From a virus: a DNA stretch of 25,787 nucleotides. The notes beneath the pieces were generated by a model. The model saw nothing but the letters and a program-made list of their open reading frames with translations, was not told the origin of the DNA and ran no database searches. The stretch spans positions 1-25,787 of IMG/VR virus record IMGVR_UViG_3300005511_000070, one strand, 5' to 3'. Every line of letters begins with the position of its first letter. Position 1 is the first letter of the stretch. Below, one piece after another: positions 1-7,675 of this stretch. The translations under genes were made by a program, and so were the position numbers.

Positions 1-46
1 GACTGCAAATCCTTGTACCCCGGTTCAATTCCGGGCGAGGCCTCCA
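1..46 (+). tRNA. tRNA-Cys (GCA), 3' half only
   Basis: The window opens inside the anticodon arm of a tRNA. The seven-base loop CTGCAAA (3-9) carries anticodon GCA at 5-7. The T arm (CCCGG, loop TTCAATT, CCGGG) lies at 19-35, the acceptor 3' strand at 36-42, discriminator T at 43 and an encoded CCA at 44-46. A U73 discriminator fits cysteine tRNA. The 5' half is outside the window, so acceptor pairing cannot be checked. Confidence 0.9.
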
Positions 47-60
47 ATCTTTTCAACCAC
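1..60. other. probable prophage attachment site (attL) at the tRNA 3' end
   Basis: A tyrosine integrase gene ends about 50 bases from this tRNA and points toward it, which is the usual arrangement when a phage integrates into a tRNA 3' end and restores it with its own copy. The core would be some part of the anticodon-to-CCA segment. The matching attR copy is not in the window, so the core boundaries are inference. Confidence 0.6.
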
Positions 61-74
61 TTATGTTTTGTCGT

Positions 75-101
75 TTAGACAGATTTTCGGAAACTGTCTA
101 A
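75..101. repeat. perfect 8-base inverted repeat beside attL
   Basis: TTAGACAG (75-82) and CTGTCTAA (94-101) are exact reverse complements around an 11-base loop that can pair further (TT with AA). The right arm contains the stop codon of the integrase gene. No T-run follows on either strand, so it is not a clear intrinsic terminator. It could stop integrase transcription, or it could be an integrase or excisionase binding site. Confidence 0.5.
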
Positions 102-1168
102 GACGCGCCGACTTTCAGGGCGATAATTTCCGCCATTGGCCCCGTTACGGCATTCAATTCTGCGCTCTTGCCGTACAGCAATGGCATCGTTTCATCTTCC
201 TGGCCGAGATATTGCGCCACCTGTTCCGTGCTGTAGCCCGCATCGCGGAGGATCGTCGCTACCGTATGGCGGCATCCGTGAAGGGTTATATCGCTGCGGA
301 CGAGAATCGGCCTGTCTTTGGTGGCGGTCGAAAGCTTGGCGCGCAGTTCGTTGAACCGCTGGTGATAGCCTCCGTAAGCCCATGGCGTGCCGTCCGCCTT
401 CAAGGCGAGCGTTACCGAATCACCACGAGGGCGATTGTCCAAAATCCTTTTCAGCGGAGCCGGTACGGGGATCGATACGAAGACGCCACGCTTGTTGGTC
501 TCCTTGCGGATCGATCGGCCGTCATAATCCTTGGAGCTGATCGTGAGCGCGTCCCCTATTCGGAAGCCGAGGTAGATGCATAGCGCCAAAGGCACCAGGA
601 CAGTCGCTGAGGCGTTAGCGAGCATGTGGCGGCACTCATCAGCCGTCCACGGCTTGTTGCGCTGTGGGAGCTCTTGTGGGCGTTTTGCGTAGGGGATGCC
701 CTTGATGCGATGCTCAGAAATCCAGCCTGCCTCTTCCGCGCAATCCATTAACAGCTTCAGGATCGTCAACGTCTTGTTGGCGAACCGATATCCCTTTTCC
801 TCTGATGTGCGATTACGCAGCTCGACAGCAAACGGCTTTGTCACGTCGATAAGCGCCGTAGAGCCAACCGTCTCCAGCCAGGTCAGCACCTTCCGGTAAT
901 CCGCCTTGGTGCTCTCGCGCAGGAATTTCCATCTGTCATCCTGATCGTAAAGCAGAATGGCACCGTCTATGGTGCCGTAGAAGTCATCTGCTTTCGGCTT
1001 GCCTCGAAGTCGCTCGACTTCTTTTTTGAAGGCAGGCGTGCCCCTTTGGGCCTCGATCTTCTTCCCGCTCTTCCGATCGTAATGATACCAGACGTCGCCG
1101 ATCTGATACGACTTGATCCCCTTGATCCCGTCACACCACATGCGCCGTCTTACTCTTGGTCGCGCCAA
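98..1168 (-). CDS. int: tyrosine-type site-specific integrase
   Basis: This 356-residue protein catalyses phage integration and excision at the adjacent tRNA-Cys. The C-terminal catalytic domain shows Arg203 (in GFRIGD), the HGCR box (His297, Arg300) and nucleophile Tyr332 (in LLYGKS). The second box histidine is Gln323 in YLGQED, a tolerated variant. Residues 65-155 look like the core-binding domain, and the basic N-terminus (MARPRVRRR) like an arm-binding domain. The start used is TTG at 1168, because it retains the MARPR-type N-terminus common in integrases; ATG at 1141 is an alternative. It overlaps the excisionase-like gene upstream, so it is the last gene of the leftward operon. Confidence 0.93.
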   Translation of the reverse strand: MARPRVRRRMWCDGIKGIKSYQIGDVWYHYDRKSGKKIEAQRGTPAFKKEVERLRGKPKADDFYGTIDGAILLYDQDDRWKFLRESTKADYRKVLTWLETVGSTALIDVTKPFAVELRNRTSEEKGYRFANKTLTILKLLMDCAEEAGWISEHRIKGIPYAKRPQELPQRNKPWTADECRHMLANASATVLVPLALCIYLGFRIGDALTISSKDYDGRSIRKETNKRGVFVSIPVPAPLKRILDNRPRGDSVTLALKADGTPWAYGGYHQRFNELRAKLSTATKDRPILVRSDITLHGCRHTVATILRDAGYSTEQVAQYLGQEDETMPLLYGKSAELNAVTGPMAEIIALKVGAS

Positions 1169-1409
1169 CTCCTAGCCCTTTCAGCAAGGTTTTCGGGTCG
1201 GTGGCACCTTTTGACATGCTGACGCGCTGATCAAGCCATGTGTCAATCAGGCGAATATCGTAGAGAGTTTTCCCGGATCGGGACTTGATTGCTCGTCCTG
1301 AATAGAAATCTTCAAATTCCTCAATGGTCATGCTGCAATAAGCGGCTGCCGCTTCGACCGGGATAAGCCGGGGCGCAACGCCATAAGCGAGGCAGGCGGG
1401 CTTTTTCAT
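1131..1409 (-). CDS. excisionase-like / AlpA-type helix-turn-helix protein
   Basis: A 92-residue protein whose residues 16-60 read as a small winged or MerR/AlpA-like helix-turn-helix: a 'PVEAAAAYCSMT' helix followed by a short segment that orients the protein by Arg/Lys contacts, then 'LIDTWLDQ'. Size, fold and a 38-base overlap with the integrase gene suggest a recombination directionality factor that biases integrase toward excision. The ATG at 1409 overlaps the previous stop (ATGA) and has a GGAG-type ribosome site. The excisionase role is inferred from position. A transcriptional regulator of the AlpA type is the alternative. Confidence 0.7.
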   Translation of the reverse strand: MKKPACLAYGVAPRLIPVEAAAAYCSMTIEEFEDFYSGRAIKSRSGKTLYDIRLIDTWLDQRVSMSKGATDPKTLLKGLGVGATKSKTAHVV

Positions 1410-1594
1410 CCCCGATCTCCACAGAACTTATCCACAGGTGCACGCTTTAGGGCATTCCGGCTGGTGATCATCGTATAGCCGTCGGCGAAGCGGACCTCGC
1501 AGCTATTCATGGTTCCGCGAGCGCGCACCTCGCACGGCTGGCCCTTCCGACCTTGGCGATCCCACCGGTAGATGTAGGGCAGGTGATCGGTCAT
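1406..1594 (-). CDS. small hypothetical phage protein
   Basis: A 62-residue protein I do not recognise. It is basic, rich in Arg and aromatic residues, contains two 'CEVR' repeats (around residues 21 and 32) and would fold mainly as beta strands. A ribosome site (AAAGGTG) precedes the ATG by about five bases. It sits 25 bases after the HNH gene and shares an ATGA with the excisionase-like gene, so it is co-transcribed with the integration genes. A modulator of integration is possible, but nothing in the sequence shows it. Confidence 0.65.
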   Translation of the reverse strand: MTDHLPYIYRWDRQGRKGQPCEVRARGTMNSCEVRFADGYTMITSRNALKRAPVDKFCGDRG

Positions 1595-1619
1595 TAATTC
1601 ACCTTTCGTTCTCGCGCGG

Positions 1620-2009
1620 TCACCTGCTGATTACCTCACCAGTGCGCGTGTCGACGACGTCGCCATTCATTTTGCGCCGGAATCTCTTGTTGAAGCCGCC
1701 GGCCTTGTCTGGCTTGATGCCGAGATGCTTCTTCCGGGTACGGGCGATCTTCGATTTTACGGCAACCTCTGCTGCAGTCTTTTTCCTGTGCGGCTCCTTC
1801 AGGGCGGGGAAGAGATTGCTCTCGCGGTGCTCTCCGCCAAGGATGAGCGAAACCCGATGATCGAGGTCCCAGGCATCGCTGACCGGATCTATCTTGCGGC
1901 CTGTCAGGTGGCAAACGCCATTCTCCCGGTCGAAAATGCGCATACGCACACGGTCCGGAACCTTCTGGTCATCGTGCTTGCCGATCCACTCGGGGACTGA
2001 TCTAGCCAT
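1620..2009 (-). CDS. HNH endonuclease
   Basis: A 129-residue protein with an HNH core: a Cys in CHLTG, then 'DLDHRVSLILGG' with the metal-binding Asp-His pair, then 'SNLFPAL' supplying the Asn, and a basic tail. HNH enzymes nick or cut DNA at a divalent-metal site; in phages they act in packaging, as homing enzymes or in DNA repair. The start MARSVPEW is chosen because GGGGGAGG lies six bases before the ATG and the gene then overlaps the upstream stop by 8 bases. A longer reading from 2090 would run deep into the previous gene. Lying far from terminase, it is probably not the packaging HNH. Confidence 0.85.
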   Translation of the reverse strand: MARSVPEWIGKHDDQKVPDRVRMRIFDRENGVCHLTGRKIDPVSDAWDLDHRVSLILGGEHRESNLFPALKEPHRKKTAAEVAVKSKIARTRKKHLGIKPDKAGGFNKRFRRKMNGDVVDTRTGEVISR

Positions 2010-2220
2010 CGGCATCCTCCCCCTGCGAGGGCGGTGCTGGGACATCATCCTCGAAAGGCACTCCGAAATCGTCGTCGTATGTCGGGTCAATCAGCCCTTC
2101 ACCTTCGCATTCGAAGCATGTGTCTTCGTCCTGGCCGCAGATGCAGTCTCCCGGCCAGCAGTCGCAGCGGAAGTATCCGAGGCCACCACAGGCGGGGCAT
2201 TTCGAGAGTTTGTCCGTCAT
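2002..2220 (-). CDS. small cysteine-rich zinc-ribbon protein
   Basis: This 72-residue protein has a CPACGG motif, then CDC, CIC and CFEC clusters within the first 40 residues, a pattern like the CxxCxGxG repeats of DnaJ-type zinc fingers. It ends in an acidic, proline-containing tail. It probably binds one or two zinc ions and may contact protein or nucleic acid. Its start overlaps the upstream stop by ATGA. Function is unknown; similar short zinc-ribbon proteins are common in early phage operons. Confidence 0.75.
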   Translation of the reverse strand: MTDKLSKCPACGGLGYFRCDCWPGDCICGQDEDTCFECEGEGLIDPTYDDDFGVPFEDDVPAPPSQGEDADG

Positions 2221-2486
2221 AGGCGTGGGTCCTTCACACCGAGAACTTCACGGATCTCGCGCTTCGCAGCCGCTCGGCCAAGCTCATAGGCCTTTTCAAG
2301 GAAGGCGATCAGCGCATCGCGTCGGTAGATATCCTGCTCGGTGTTAACGAAGGTCTGCTCGCCGTAGGTATAGGCGCCGAGCGGCGTAACCTTGCATTCG
2401 GTCCAACCCTCGCCATCCTTCGCCATCGAGTGGTTGTTCCAATAGGTTAGCTGGCAGAAATCGTAACGTACGGTGTGCTCGCTCAT
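2217..2486 (-). CDS. hypothetical phage protein
   Basis: An 89-residue protein, not recognised. The N-terminal half is strand-rich with several aromatic residues ('YDFCQLTYWNNH', 'GEGWTECKV'). The C-terminal half is a helix ('DALIAFLEKAYELGRAAAKREI') that is charged and amphipathic. The ATG at 2486 is chosen over an upstream in-frame start because it forms an ATGA overlap with the preceding gene, the pattern used throughout this operon. Confidence 0.7.
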   Translation of the reverse strand: MSEHTVRYDFCQLTYWNNHSMAKDGEGWTECKVTPLGAYTYGEQTFVNTEQDIYRRDALIAFLEKAYELGRAAAKREIREVLGVKDPRL

Positions 2487-3463
2487 GGCTTCGTCTCCGG
2501 AGTTGCGGTGGCGGGCGGAGCGGGAAGCGGTTGCCAGTGTGTAACGAACCGATCTAACTGGCCGTGAACGCGGAAGCACTGCTTCGCCGCGTCGTAGAAG
2601 CCGGTGCGGTAGCCCCAGCCGCCGCCATTACGCTTTTCACGATCGAGAAGGCCACAATGGCCATTGAGAAATACGGACACGTCTTCGCTGTCGTGGCCCT
2701 GCTCGCCCGGAAGACGCTCGTTGACGTCGATCCAGGCATCCGCCCGCACATTATCTGCGGGAGTGGGCTGGCCTTCCTCAATGACCTTCGCCCTGAACAT
2801 GGCAACGCGCTCGTTGAGCCATTGGCCTTTCGGGCGAACCTCTTTGTGGGCAAGCGGTTCATAGCCCATGGCGGCGGCAATCCCCCGCCAGGTCGCGGCC
2901 TGCTCAATGAAAAACGGTACAAGCCCCACGAGTTCCGCCGCTTCGTCATTGATCGGCCGTATCGCGGCTTCTAGGCGCTCGCACCTCTCGCGCGATGGAT
3001 TGCCTACAGTGACCTTCCGGCGGCGCGCTCCTTCGATCTCAAGGCGCGCATCCTCAAGCTCTGCTTCCAACTCGGCAATACGGCGCATCTGGCCACCCAC
3101 CACCGGATGATCGGCGGGAGCGGGCCGCAGCTGCGCTTCGGTATCAACCCAAGGCTCATATCGGCAAAAGGTCGGATCGACGGCTTGGTAGAGCTGGTGA
3201 TAGGCCTCCGAGACATCATTGCGGATCAAGGCGTCACGCATCGCGATAACGGTCTCAGCAGTCAGGGTGACGCCCATCGATTGTGACGAGGGCGGTGGGG
3301 ACTGCGGTATCGCGTCCCACGCGTCGATCATCTCTTTGATGACCTTTGCATCCGCGGCCGACATCTTCGGATCTTGCCGGAGATTGTAGAGCGTGTTGGC
3401 CATCGACGTTCCGACATTGCGGACGGATGAGAGCCACTGGGCGAATTCGGCGGAGGTTGTCAT
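2483..3463 (-). CDS. DUF551-domain phage accessory protein
   Basis: A 326-residue protein with three parts: an N-terminal helical region (1-110) containing a proline/serine stretch near 55-62, a coiled-coil segment (about 124-170) rich in Glu/Arg/Leu, and a C-terminal DUF551 domain (about 244-316) framed by WIDVNERLP and VTHWQPLP. DUF551 domains occur in many phage and prophage proteins; their function is not established. The start has GGGAGA ten bases upstream and overlaps the previous stop by ATGA. Fusion of several short early-phage modules is typical of this operon class. Confidence 0.85.
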   Translation of the reverse strand: MTTSAEFAQWLSSVRNVGTSMANTLYNLRQDPKMSAADAKVIKEMIDAWDAIPQSPPPSSQSMGVTLTAETVIAMRDALIRNDVSEAYHQLYQAVDPTFCRYEPWVDTEAQLRPAPADHPVVGGQMRRIAELEAELEDARLEIEGARRRKVTVGNPSRERCERLEAAIRPINDEAAELVGLVPFFIEQAATWRGIAAAMGYEPLAHKEVRPKGQWLNERVAMFRAKVIEEGQPTPADNVRADAWIDVNERLPGEQGHDSEDVSVFLNGHCGLLDREKRNGGGWGYRTGFYDAAKQCFRVHGQLDRFVTHWQPLPAPPATATPETKP

Positions 3464-3696
3464 GATGTCTTCTCCCGATCAGCCTTGTGCATGTGTTGAC
3501 GAACACGCCACCGCAGCGCGCCGACGGTCTTTGACATGTCGATGACGTCGTTCAGTCGATGGAGGACGCCAAAGGCCTCCAGCTTGCCAATGAGCCGGAA
3601 CACCTCAAGATCAAGCTGGTTGGCCTCCTCCTGCATCTTCGTGCGCCTGATACGCATGGCAGGAGGGACGAGGCCTTCGAAATCTTCTCGACCCAT
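3460..3696 (-). CDS. small hypothetical helical protein
   Basis: A 78-residue protein, mostly predicted alpha-helix with alternating charged and hydrophobic residues ('LDLEVFRLIGKLEAFG') and a basic C-terminal end. I do not recognise a family. The start MGREDFEG at 3696 has GGAGG seven bases upstream. The longer in-frame reading would overlap the DUF5131 gene by almost 200 bases and is rejected. It starts one base past the stop of DUF5131. Confidence 0.7.
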   Translation of the reverse strand: MGREDFEGLVPPAMRIRRTKMQEEANQLDLEVFRLIGKLEAFGVLHRLNDVIDMSKTVGALRWRVRQHMHKADREKTS

Positions 3697-3697
3697 G

Positions 3698-4621
3698 TCA
3701 CACCTCCGGGAATGCGTCGTGGGTGACGCCGTCGATCGTGCGCCCGGATAGCTTCTTTCCGATCCGGCGAACCGTTGCGCCGTCTTCGAACTTGAAATGA
3801 TCTCCAGGACCGGCGACCTCCGAGACCGACACCCACTCGCCGTTCTGCTTATGGTGGAATGGCACCGACCACGCAGCGCACTGATCACGCAGCTTACGAA
3901 ACCAGTCCGGATGAGTGGGGCGCGCCTTATGCCCGCCCTGGTCGGTTTCTCCTCCGGTGATTACCCAGTCGATGCCGTAGATCAATGGAGGATCGGTCGG
4001 CATGCCACGGCACCCGCACATATAACCGTTGCAGCACATCGGCGGTCCGCCAGGCCAGACGCTATTCGGCCATTCGAGATCGATCTCACCCACAAGTGGT
4101 TCGCAGGAAAGGAAGGCGAAGAGCGGATTCGTCTCGTGCTTCGCACGCAGCAATGCCGGAATGTTGGTATCGGCCCGCTTCTGATCCTCGATGGTCGTTC
4201 CGATCGCCGCGTTGCTCGGCAAGCCGCCAGCCTCGGTTGCAAGCTTGATGATGTTCTGAGGGCGCTTGGTCAGCAGCAGGTAAACAAGGCGCGGCGTCTT
4301 GCGCATTACCTCAAAGGCGTCGGCGCGCCATTGCGGATCCCACTGATTGTCAAAGACGTCAGCGAGAGAACAGCAGAAGACAAATGGACGATCACCGTCC
4401 TTTTCGGCTTGGCGCTGCCACCTTAAAGGATCATTCCACGTGCTGGCGCCTGTCCTGGAGAGCGTCCCCTTTTGTCCAGGCTTCCCCCACTGCACACGAT
4501 GATATCGGTGATCCATCATCGCTTCCGCATAACACCCGTCGCACGCGGGGCTGACCTTGGTGCAGCCTATCACCGGGTTCCAAGTGTGGCGCGTCCACGA
4601 AATTGCAGAATTCTCAGCCAT
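3698..4621 (-). CDS. DUF5131 (Gp37/Gp68) family protein
   Basis: A 307-residue member of the phage Gp37/Gp68 family. The hallmark N-terminus 'WNPVIGCTKVSPACDGCYAE' places Cys20, Cys27 and Cys30 together, an arrangement suggestive of an iron-sulfur cluster as in radical-SAM-like TIM barrels. Further conserved pieces are 'LLLTKRP', 'FLSCEPL', 'IDWVITGGETDQGGH' and 'PFHHKQNG'. The catalytic activity is not established. The start at 4621 (MAENSAISWT) gives an 8-base overlap with recT; two earlier in-frame starts are possible. A role in nucleic-acid modification is often guessed but cannot be shown here. Confidence 0.9.
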   Translation of the reverse strand: MAENSAISWTRHTWNPVIGCTKVSPACDGCYAEAMMDHRYHRVQWGKPGQKGTLSRTGASTWNDPLRWQRQAEKDGDRPFVFCCSLADVFDNQWDPQWRADAFEVMRKTPRLVYLLLTKRPQNIIKLATEAGGLPSNAAIGTTIEDQKRADTNIPALLRAKHETNPLFAFLSCEPLVGEIDLEWPNSVWPGGPPMCCNGYMCGCRGMPTDPPLIYGIDWVITGGETDQGGHKARPTHPDWFRKLRDQCAAWSVPFHHKQNGEWVSVSEVAGPGDHFKFEDGATVRRIGKKLSGRTIDGVTHDAFPEV

Positions 4622-5801
4622 TTGCGTCGGCTCCCAAATCATAGATCGAGCATCCGAGCGCCTCTGCGTAATAATCCAGCGCGCTATCCAGGCTCGTGTT
4701 CCCGTTGAAGATCGCCCGCATGGACTTCGAGATGCTGTTGGCCTTGGCTTGTCCTTCAGGAGACATCGCCTTGATCCGCGGTGCCCATTCGTTCTCGATC
4801 GCCTTCAGCGCTGCGCCAGAGGTTTCGGTATCGGCAGCCATCGGCAGCACGTCTCGGGCGAACTGGATGAGCAGACCGTTCTCTGTCTCAGGTGCCGGCG
4901 ATTCCGACGGCGGGTTAGGATCTCCGGCACTGTCCGATACTCCAGCGGCGGCAGAAGTATCGGAAGAGGTGGAGGAGACCGGGGCGGGTCCGGTCTCCTC
5001 GTCAGACGGCGGAGGAGGCTCGTCTGACGTATCCGACGGCGGGGGCGGTGCGTCGGATTCGGTTTCATCATTGAGTATTTCGCCATCCAAGCCCGTCAGC
5101 GTCTGTTCAGTCTCCGAGTGGACGAACGAACTGTCAAAGCCTTCACGATCGCCGGTGGGCTGCTGGGTGGCGTTCTGGCGCAAGCGCTGCATGACGGTCG
5201 GCTGCGGAGTGATATCACGGGCGTTGTCGGGGCCTTGGAACTGCTCGGCCTCGTCTCGGTCATACACCCCAAGGATAACTTCCGGGGTGTGCCGGCGTCC
5301 CCATGCGCGGCCAGTGTAGTAGCAATGCTGCTGATCTGGATCGGACTTCCACAAGGGCGAGTTCTTCGGGGTTATATCCTTGAACTTCGGCGATCGGACT
5401 TCCAGAACCTTTCCATCCAGCTTGCCAGAAGCGATACATACCTTGTCAGCGCCTTCACCCTCGAAACGGTATTCAAGCCGCCCCTCAATCCCAGACCGCG
5501 TGTTAATGACGGCAATGATGAGCTGCGCCTCGTAGGCGATCATGCCGTTCACCTGATAGGACTTGGAAGCAACCGCAAAAGGGTTCATCTGCCAGTCGAG
5601 GGCCTGCAGGGATACGGCCATGCATGCGCCGGCGTTCCCGCGCAGGTGCTTCGGAAGAGCGATATCGGCTCGGCACATCACCTCGGCGAACTTAACGACC
5701 TCGGCCAGGTTCTGCGGGGCGATCTTCGCGCCGGTCGAGCCGGTGGACATGCCGACCGAATCCATCGGAAGGCGTTCGGTGCGTTCTGCGAGTTGGTTCA
5801 T
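4614..5801 (-). CDS. recT: RecT-family single-strand annealing protein
   Basis: A 395-residue protein whose first 200 residues match RecT: 'LPKHLRGNAGACMAVSLQALDW' near 49-70, 'MNPFAVASKSYQVNG' near 72-86 and 'YEAQLIIAVIN' near 90-100. RecT coats single-stranded DNA left by an exonuclease and anneals it to a complementary strand. A Pro/Ser/Glu/Asp-rich linker (about 240-315) separates it from a C-terminal helical domain (about 315-395) that is not part of typical RecT, making the protein longer than the usual 270-300. It follows the ExoX-like gene with a one-base TAATG overlap. Confidence 0.92.
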   Translation of the reverse strand: MNQLAERTERLPMDSVGMSTGSTGAKIAPQNLAEVVKFAEVMCRADIALPKHLRGNAGACMAVSLQALDWQMNPFAVASKSYQVNGMIAYEAQLIIAVINTRSGIEGRLEYRFEGEGADKVCIASGKLDGKVLEVRSPKFKDITPKNSPLWKSDPDQQHCYYTGRAWGRRHTPEVILGVYDRDEAEQFQGPDNARDITPQPTVMQRLRQNATQQPTGDREGFDSSFVHSETEQTLTGLDGEILNDETESDAPPPPSDTSDEPPPPSDEETGPAPVSSTSSDTSAAAGVSDSAGDPNPPSESPAPETENGLLIQFARDVLPMAADTETSGAALKAIENEWAPRIKAMSPEGQAKANSISKSMRAIFNGNTSLDSALDYYAEALGCSIYDLGADANG

Positions 5802-6493
5802 TATCGCGCTCCCAGGTAATGGCGCGCGGTATGCTTCTCGTCAGCGCCGAGGTCAGATTTGTGGGCAACCCAGTTCAGGTAGTCCCACGGCAGGTTTGCC
5901 CATTTGTCGCCCCTATGCTTGCCGAAGGTGACGTCTCGCAGCAGGACTGGCGCTGTGGTCAGGCGGATAAGCTCTTCGACACCCTCGACCAGCAGCAGGC
6001 GATCGAGCAGATGGGCGGTGACAAACGTGTCAGGGCCGGCGCGGTGAGGTGGCATGGCCCGAGCAGTGTCCTTGAAGTAATCATCCAGCTTGAGCCAATA
6101 CCGCAGCGTCTGGTTCGAATGCCCGGGCGCATCAGGGAAGATGTGCTTGGCGCACTGCATCGTGCAGATCCACGGCAATCCGCCGCCAGCAAAGAACGCC
6201 TGTTCGAATTTGCAATTGTGAGCGGCGAAGACGTCACCGGGCTCCATGCCGACCATAAGCGTACGAAGCGCCACGTCAGGCGGCACGGCATTAGCAACAT
6301 CAGCATCCGAGATGTGATGGATAGCGCGCGTCTGTGGCGGGATAGGATGCCCCGGGTTGACGAGGAATGAGAACGTCTCTCCGACCTTCCAATCCGAAGT
6401 CAGATCGGTGTAGCCGACCTCGCATATGCCACGCACAGCGTCTTCGGGAAATCCTGTGGTCTCGAAATCAACTACGCGGATTCTCTGCATCAT
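5801..6493 (-). CDS. ExoX-like DEDDh 3'-5' exonuclease
   Basis: A 230-residue protein resembling E. coli exonuclease X along its length. Exo I has Asp9 and Glu11 in DFETTG; Exo II is AHNCKFE with Glu97 where Asp is usual; Exo III has His150 and Asp155 (HRAGPD), marking the DEDDh subgroup. A C-terminal domain with 'FGKHRGDKW' and 'LPWDYLNW' (about 185-210) is the ExoX-C/DUF3820 type. It degrades DNA 3' to 5' with two metals. Start MMQRIRVVDF is chosen because the exonuclease fold begins at once. Its position between RecE-like and RecT genes points to recombination or end trimming. Confidence 0.9.
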   Translation of the reverse strand: MMQRIRVVDFETTGFPEDAVRGICEVGYTDLTSDWKVGETFSFLVNPGHPIPPQTRAIHHISDADVANAVPPDVALRTLMVGMEPGDVFAAHNCKFEQAFFAGGGLPWICTMQCAKHIFPDAPGHSNQTLRYWLKLDDYFKDTARAMPPHRAGPDTFVTAHLLDRLLLVEGVEELIRLTTAPVLLRDVTFGKHRGDKWANLPWDYLNWVAHKSDLGADEKHTARHYLGAR

Positions 6494-6677
6494 CGATCGC
6501 CTTCTTGATTTTGATGTTGATGTCCCGAGCCGCGCTAATCCCATACGGTCGGCGGTCGTGGTCTTCGGGTGGACTGAGAGCGGCATTAAAGCCGGCGCAC
6601 CAGCAGAGGAGATCGGACAATCCGTTGCTAAGGATCTCAGCTTCCTCTTTGCTCATCTGGACGGTCACGGAGGTCAT
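6468..6677 (-). CDS. small hypothetical protein
   Basis: A 69-residue, soluble, mainly helical protein ('KEEAEILSNGLSDLLCW' then 'ARDINIKIKKAIDDA'), family not recognised. Its ATG overlaps the stop of the RecE-like gene (ATGA), and its 3' end overlaps the start of the ExoX-like gene by 26 bases, so it belongs to the recombination cluster. It might be a small modulator of the nuclease pair, which is inference from position alone. Confidence 0.7.
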   Translation of the reverse strand: MTSVTVQMSKEEAEILSNGLSDLLCWCAGFNAALSPPEDHDRRPYGISAARDINIKIKKAIDDAENPRS

Positions 6678-7675
6678 GCGGCCTCCAGCGCGGTCTTGAT
6701 CCGCGTCTTGGCCCAGCTGGGCATTTCCGTGTAGGAAACCTCACGCTCAAAGCCGTCGAAGCCAGGCCAGCGGTTTTCCTTCAGGCAGCGCTTGACCAGT
6801 TCGATAGCCACGCGGGCCTGACGCTCGCCGAGGTCGATATCCTCATCCTTCAACTGCAGGACGCGAACGTCATATGGCGGGGCCTTCTCGACGAAGACGA
6901 AAGTGAAGCTCGAAAAAGCGTCGGCTCCGAGAACATGGCGAACGATCATCCGCATCAGGCCGGCTTGCACGTGGTAGCCGTGATTGAAGATCGCTTTGGA
7001 GATGCTTTCGTCGTCGACCGACGCAGCAGTCTTCAGGTCCACGAAGTCGCCGCTGTCGTTCGGGACGACGTCCGGACGAGCCTTCAGCCAAATATCGCCA
7101 TCCTTGCAGAACAGGCTTCGTTCGATACGACCGTTCAGAATGCCGAGGCGGATTGCCTCTTTCCGTTCGAGAGCCTTGGCAATCTGACGGATATGGCCGA
7201 TTTCGGTATCGGTGATAACGACCTTGCCCGCGCCGGCCTGCTCAGCAAGCCATGCCTTGCACCAGTTGGACTGGCCGCTCCACGGCTTCTCGCCGCCTTT
7301 GCCGTCAGGGTAGGCCGCCGGCCGGAGCGAATAGCGTTCCTTGAAGCCCTGCTCGCCAAGGAGCAGCATGTGTGCGGCTTTGCCGAACTCCAACGCTGAC
7401 GAGCTATCGTCTTCGAACCGGTCAGGGTTGTAGGGCGAATATGCCCAGTATTCGGAAGGGCGATGAAGTGCTGCACGAAGGCCAGAACTGGAGATCGAGA
7501 ATCCGTCAAAGAGATCGACGTTCTGGTGGTAGTCCTCGATCGGGACGCCAGCATAGACGCCTCGGCGGATGATGGTCTTGCCGTTCCATTTCTGCTCAGC
7601 TCGAAGGCCGGCGACGATCCCGCCCGCGACCGATCCGACCGACTGGAAGGAGTCCTTGTCGATGATCTTATCCAC
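6674..7675 (-). CDS. RecE-like PD-(D/E)XK exonuclease (DUF3799 type)
   Basis: A 333-residue nuclease of the type that partners RecT, resecting double-stranded ends 5' to 3'. Visible motifs: 'SSSGLRAALHRPSEYW' (helical cap), 'ALEFGKAAHML' with His102, Glu185 in 'IERSLF', 'ARPDVV' with Asp202, and 'DFVDLKTA' with Asp213 and Lys215, the core PD-(D/E)XK residues; then 'YHVQAGLM' with the Gln helix. It begins at GTG 7675 with AGGAG ten bases upstream and overlaps the preceding small membrane gene by 8 bases. Together with the ExoX-like and RecT genes it forms a phage recombination module. Confidence 0.88.
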   Translation of the reverse strand: MDKIIDKDSFQSVGSVAGGIVAGLRAEQKWNGKTIIRRGVYAGVPIEDYHQNVDLFDGFSISSSGLRAALHRPSEYWAYSPYNPDRFEDDSSSALEFGKAAHMLLLGEQGFKERYSLRPAAYPDGKGGEKPWSGQSNWCKAWLAEQAGAGKVVITDTEIGHIRQIAKALERKEAIRLGILNGRIERSLFCKDGDIWLKARPDVVPNDSGDFVDLKTAASVDDESISKAIFNHGYHVQAGLMRMIVRHVLGADAFSSFTFVFVEKAPPYDVRVLQLKDEDIDLGERQARVAIELVKRCLKENRWPGFDGFEREVSYTEMPSWAKTRIKTALEAA

